Below are positions 62,141 to 64,000 of a DNA stretch of 64,000 nt, one piece after another; positions within the stretch are counted from its first letter, which is position 1; the number at the start of each line of letters is the position of its first letter. The stretch covers positions 1 to 64,000 of the forward strand of contig LODT01000046.1 in the NCBI GenBank assembly GCA_001606155.1. Direction: 5' to 3'. The notes below the pieces were generated by a model. That model did no database searches. It had not been told where the DNA came from and saw nothing but the letters and a program-made list of their open reading frames with translations. The position numbers were made by a program, and so were the translations under genes. The stretch comes from Tieghemostelium lacteum (Eukaryota; Evosea; Eumycetozoa; Dictyosteliales; Raperosteliaceae).

Positions 62141-62480
62141 TTTAATTATTGTTTTGTTGTTATTGATGTTGATGATTATTATTATATTAAAAACACAATT
62201 GGTGACACTGAAAGGCCCTAAAAAAAAACAAAAACTAGTTAAAGAAAAAAAATATTCTAAAAAAGGATATTTTGTTAAAAAAGATGGTGAAAAAACAAAA
62301 ATATAACGATTTATAACTATTACTACAATTTGGTTGACCAAATATTAATGATGTTATGGTGAATATAAACAATTAAACAAATAAAACTTTTGTATTACTA
62401 TAAATATTATTCATATATATATGTGAAGTTACTTTTTTGTGAAGAATTACTATTACTTATTTGATTATCAGAATTGGATT
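62141..62480. other. intergenic region
   Basis: The 340 bp between convergent gene ends are AT-rich with oligo-A runs. I see no gene. Confidence 0.4.
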
Positions 62481-63874
62481 CTATTGATCAGTTTGATTAT
62501 TATTTATCAAATTATTTATACTCATATGTTTAATAGGTTGATTAGATAATTCATTTTCTTTTTTTTTTGATTTAGCATAATATAAACCACATGCATTGCA
62601 TAACCTTAAAAAAATTAAAAATATTAGTAAATATATTTGAATTAATAAATATTCAATTGTATTAGAACATACGATTTTTTGTTATCAGGACCTTTTCTCC
62701 ATTCTGGAGTACTAATTGAACCACATTGAGAACAACTTATATCTTCTGAATTTTTAATTATTGAATTACTCTTTCTATTTCTTCTTGGTCTGTATTTTGT
62801 AAATTGAGCTCTAATTTTATCAATACATTTATATTAATATTAAATTTTGATATTAAAATTATATAATTTTACTTACTTATCTATAATTGTTGTTGAAGAG
62901 GATGATTTTTCTGTATTTTGTGGAGATGATGGTGTTGATATTGTGGATGTAGTTGAGGGGGATTTATTTTTTTTAATTATTGTTGTTATTGTTGGTGGAT
63001 TTAATTTTGTTTTCTTTAATTTTTTAATTGTTTTTACAAGTGTTTCTGCTTTATTTAACATTTCACTAAGTAATATGGTTTTATTACTGTTTCCTACTTC
63101 AATTTCTCTACATCCAATAGCCATGTCATTTAATAAATTACTGAGATTTTCTTGTGAATTTAATGGGGATAGAGAGAATGTTGAAGTTGTACTATTATTT
63201 GGTGTATTGGATCTTGATGGTATTGGTTGGTCGGTAAGTGATGACCGTAGAGATGGCGAAAGAATTGGAGGTGTACTACATGATGATATATTTGGAGATG
63301 AAGAGTTATCTTCCAATGAAATATTTTCAAGGTATTTTATATTGGAATTTAGATTTGGTGATAATGTCGATGGTGATTGAATAGGATATGGAGTAGGTTG
63401 TTTATTCTCAAACAATGGGGAAAGGGATTGTGGTGGAGGTGTAGATTTTCTAGGTAACAATTGGGGATCATTAATTAAAGATCCTTTAAAATCATTTGGA
63501 ATTCGATATAATGGATTGGAAGATATATGATGTGGTGTAGAATATCTTGAATGATAAAAATCATCATTGGTAAAATGTATATAATAAGGTGGAGGTGGTG
63601 GTGGGGGTGGAGGTGGGGGTGTTGGAACATGGTGTTGTTGAGTTGTTAATACAGGATACCCAGAATAATATGGGACAAAATAATTATTATTCGTATTATT
63701 ATTATTATTATTAATATTATTATTATAATTTGAATAAATGGATGGATTTAAAGTAGAATATTTAATTGATGAATTTAATTGATTTCCCCCACTTTTGTTA
63801 TAATTTAGTTTTTTGTTTTCATGTGGAGGAAACATAATTAAATTATCATAATTGCTAGGTAACAGTAATTCCAT
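62481..63874 (-). CDS. GATA-type zinc-finger transcription factor
   Basis: Exons 62877-63874, 62673-62810 and 62481-62604 join in phase to 419 residues. The C-terminal finger is CSQCGSISTPEWRKGP ... LCNACGLYYAK, a C-x2-C-x18-C-x2-C GATA finger split by the second intron, with a basic RPRRNRKSN before it. The N-terminal 330 residues are low complexity (Asn, Pro and Ser runs) with one helix (LLSEMLNKAETLVKTIKKLK). It should bind GATA/GATC sites and regulate development. Which of the many dictyostelid GATA factors it is cannot be told. Confidence 0.85.
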
Positions 63875-64000
63875 AAAAAATAATTAATAAATAATGAAAA
63901 ATAATATAAATTAAATAAACTATAACCGAATGAATTTTTTAGAAATTGATTAAAAGTAATATAAATATATATAAATGTAATACAAAAAAAAAAAATGAAA
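63875..64000. promoter_or_regulatory. upstream region of the GATA factor gene
   Basis: 126 bp of AT-rich DNA with an oligo-A end, running off the window. It probably contains the promoter; no specific site is recognised. Confidence 0.3.

Overview
The window looks like a piece of a dictyostelid (social amoeba) nuclear genome. It is strongly AT-rich, has short GT-AG introns with GTAAGT or GTATGT donors, Asn/Gln/Thr/Ser homopolymer runs inside proteins, oligo-T/A spacers, and LTR retrotransposons parked just upstream of a tRNA gene. I cannot name the species from sequence alone.

Layout. (1) 0.4-4.1 kb: an unrecognised zinc-finger, transposase-like gene on the minus strand whose middle has been turned around, with a perfect 52-bp inverted duplication at the two breakpoints. 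(2) 4.4-4.5 kb: tRNA-Ser(GCT). (3) 4.5-17.7 kb: a nest of mobile elements. An older Ty3/gypsy element lies 15 bp upstream of the tRNA. A second, young Ty3/gypsy element (LTRs identical by eye) sits inside its LTR. A 5.2-kb hAT transposon with an apparently whole transposase sits inside the integrase of the second element and also carries a decayed kinase/RING gene. A probable piggyBac-like transposase follows. (4) 17.8-20.5 kb: a secreted HExxH metallopeptidase, a truncated tandem copy and gene fragments.

(5) 20.8-31.6 kb: the most interesting part, a Polinton-like virus morphogenesis module. It contains an adenain/Ulp1-type protease, a penton-like protein, a major capsid protein candidate, an FtsK/A32-type packaging ATPase, a basic pVI/core-like protein, a fibre-like repeat protein, a zinc ribbon, an HNH-like protein, a C2H2 finger and coiled-coil proteins. 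Most frames look whole. I see no DNA polymerase, helicase, primase or integrase with it. Most of its genes carry a TATAG-like element a few bases before the ATG, and a motif of about 22 bp recurs at least five times in both orientations. AT-rich tandem repeats close its right side. (6) 32-33 kb: an integrase/chromodomain fragment of another Ty3/gypsy element, a CpG-rich hairpin and a possible solo LTR.

(7) 33.1-64 kb: mostly ordinary host genes, dense and with small introns. They are a Crinkler/RHS-type SAM + P-loop ATPase + nuclease-like protein, an ARM/HEAT-like protein, eIF3j, GlnRS, a Lys/Glu-rich protein, LSM7, Prp17/CDC40, an Eps15-like EH protein, a DnaJ-like/mitochondrial-carrier-like fusion, an AlkB-type dioxygenase, an NGT-repeat surface glycoprotein, an ABC transporter relic, an F-box/LRR-like protein, RRN3, mitochondrial EF-Tu, an alpha/beta hydrolase and a GATA factor. 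Translation (eIF3j, GlnRS, mtEF-Tu), RNA processing (LSM7, Prp17) and Pol I transcription (RRN3) genes mark this half as conserved euchromatin. The left half is a transposon- and virus-rich accessory region.

Intron joins were derived by eye from splice consensus and reading-frame phase and are not supported by transcripts.
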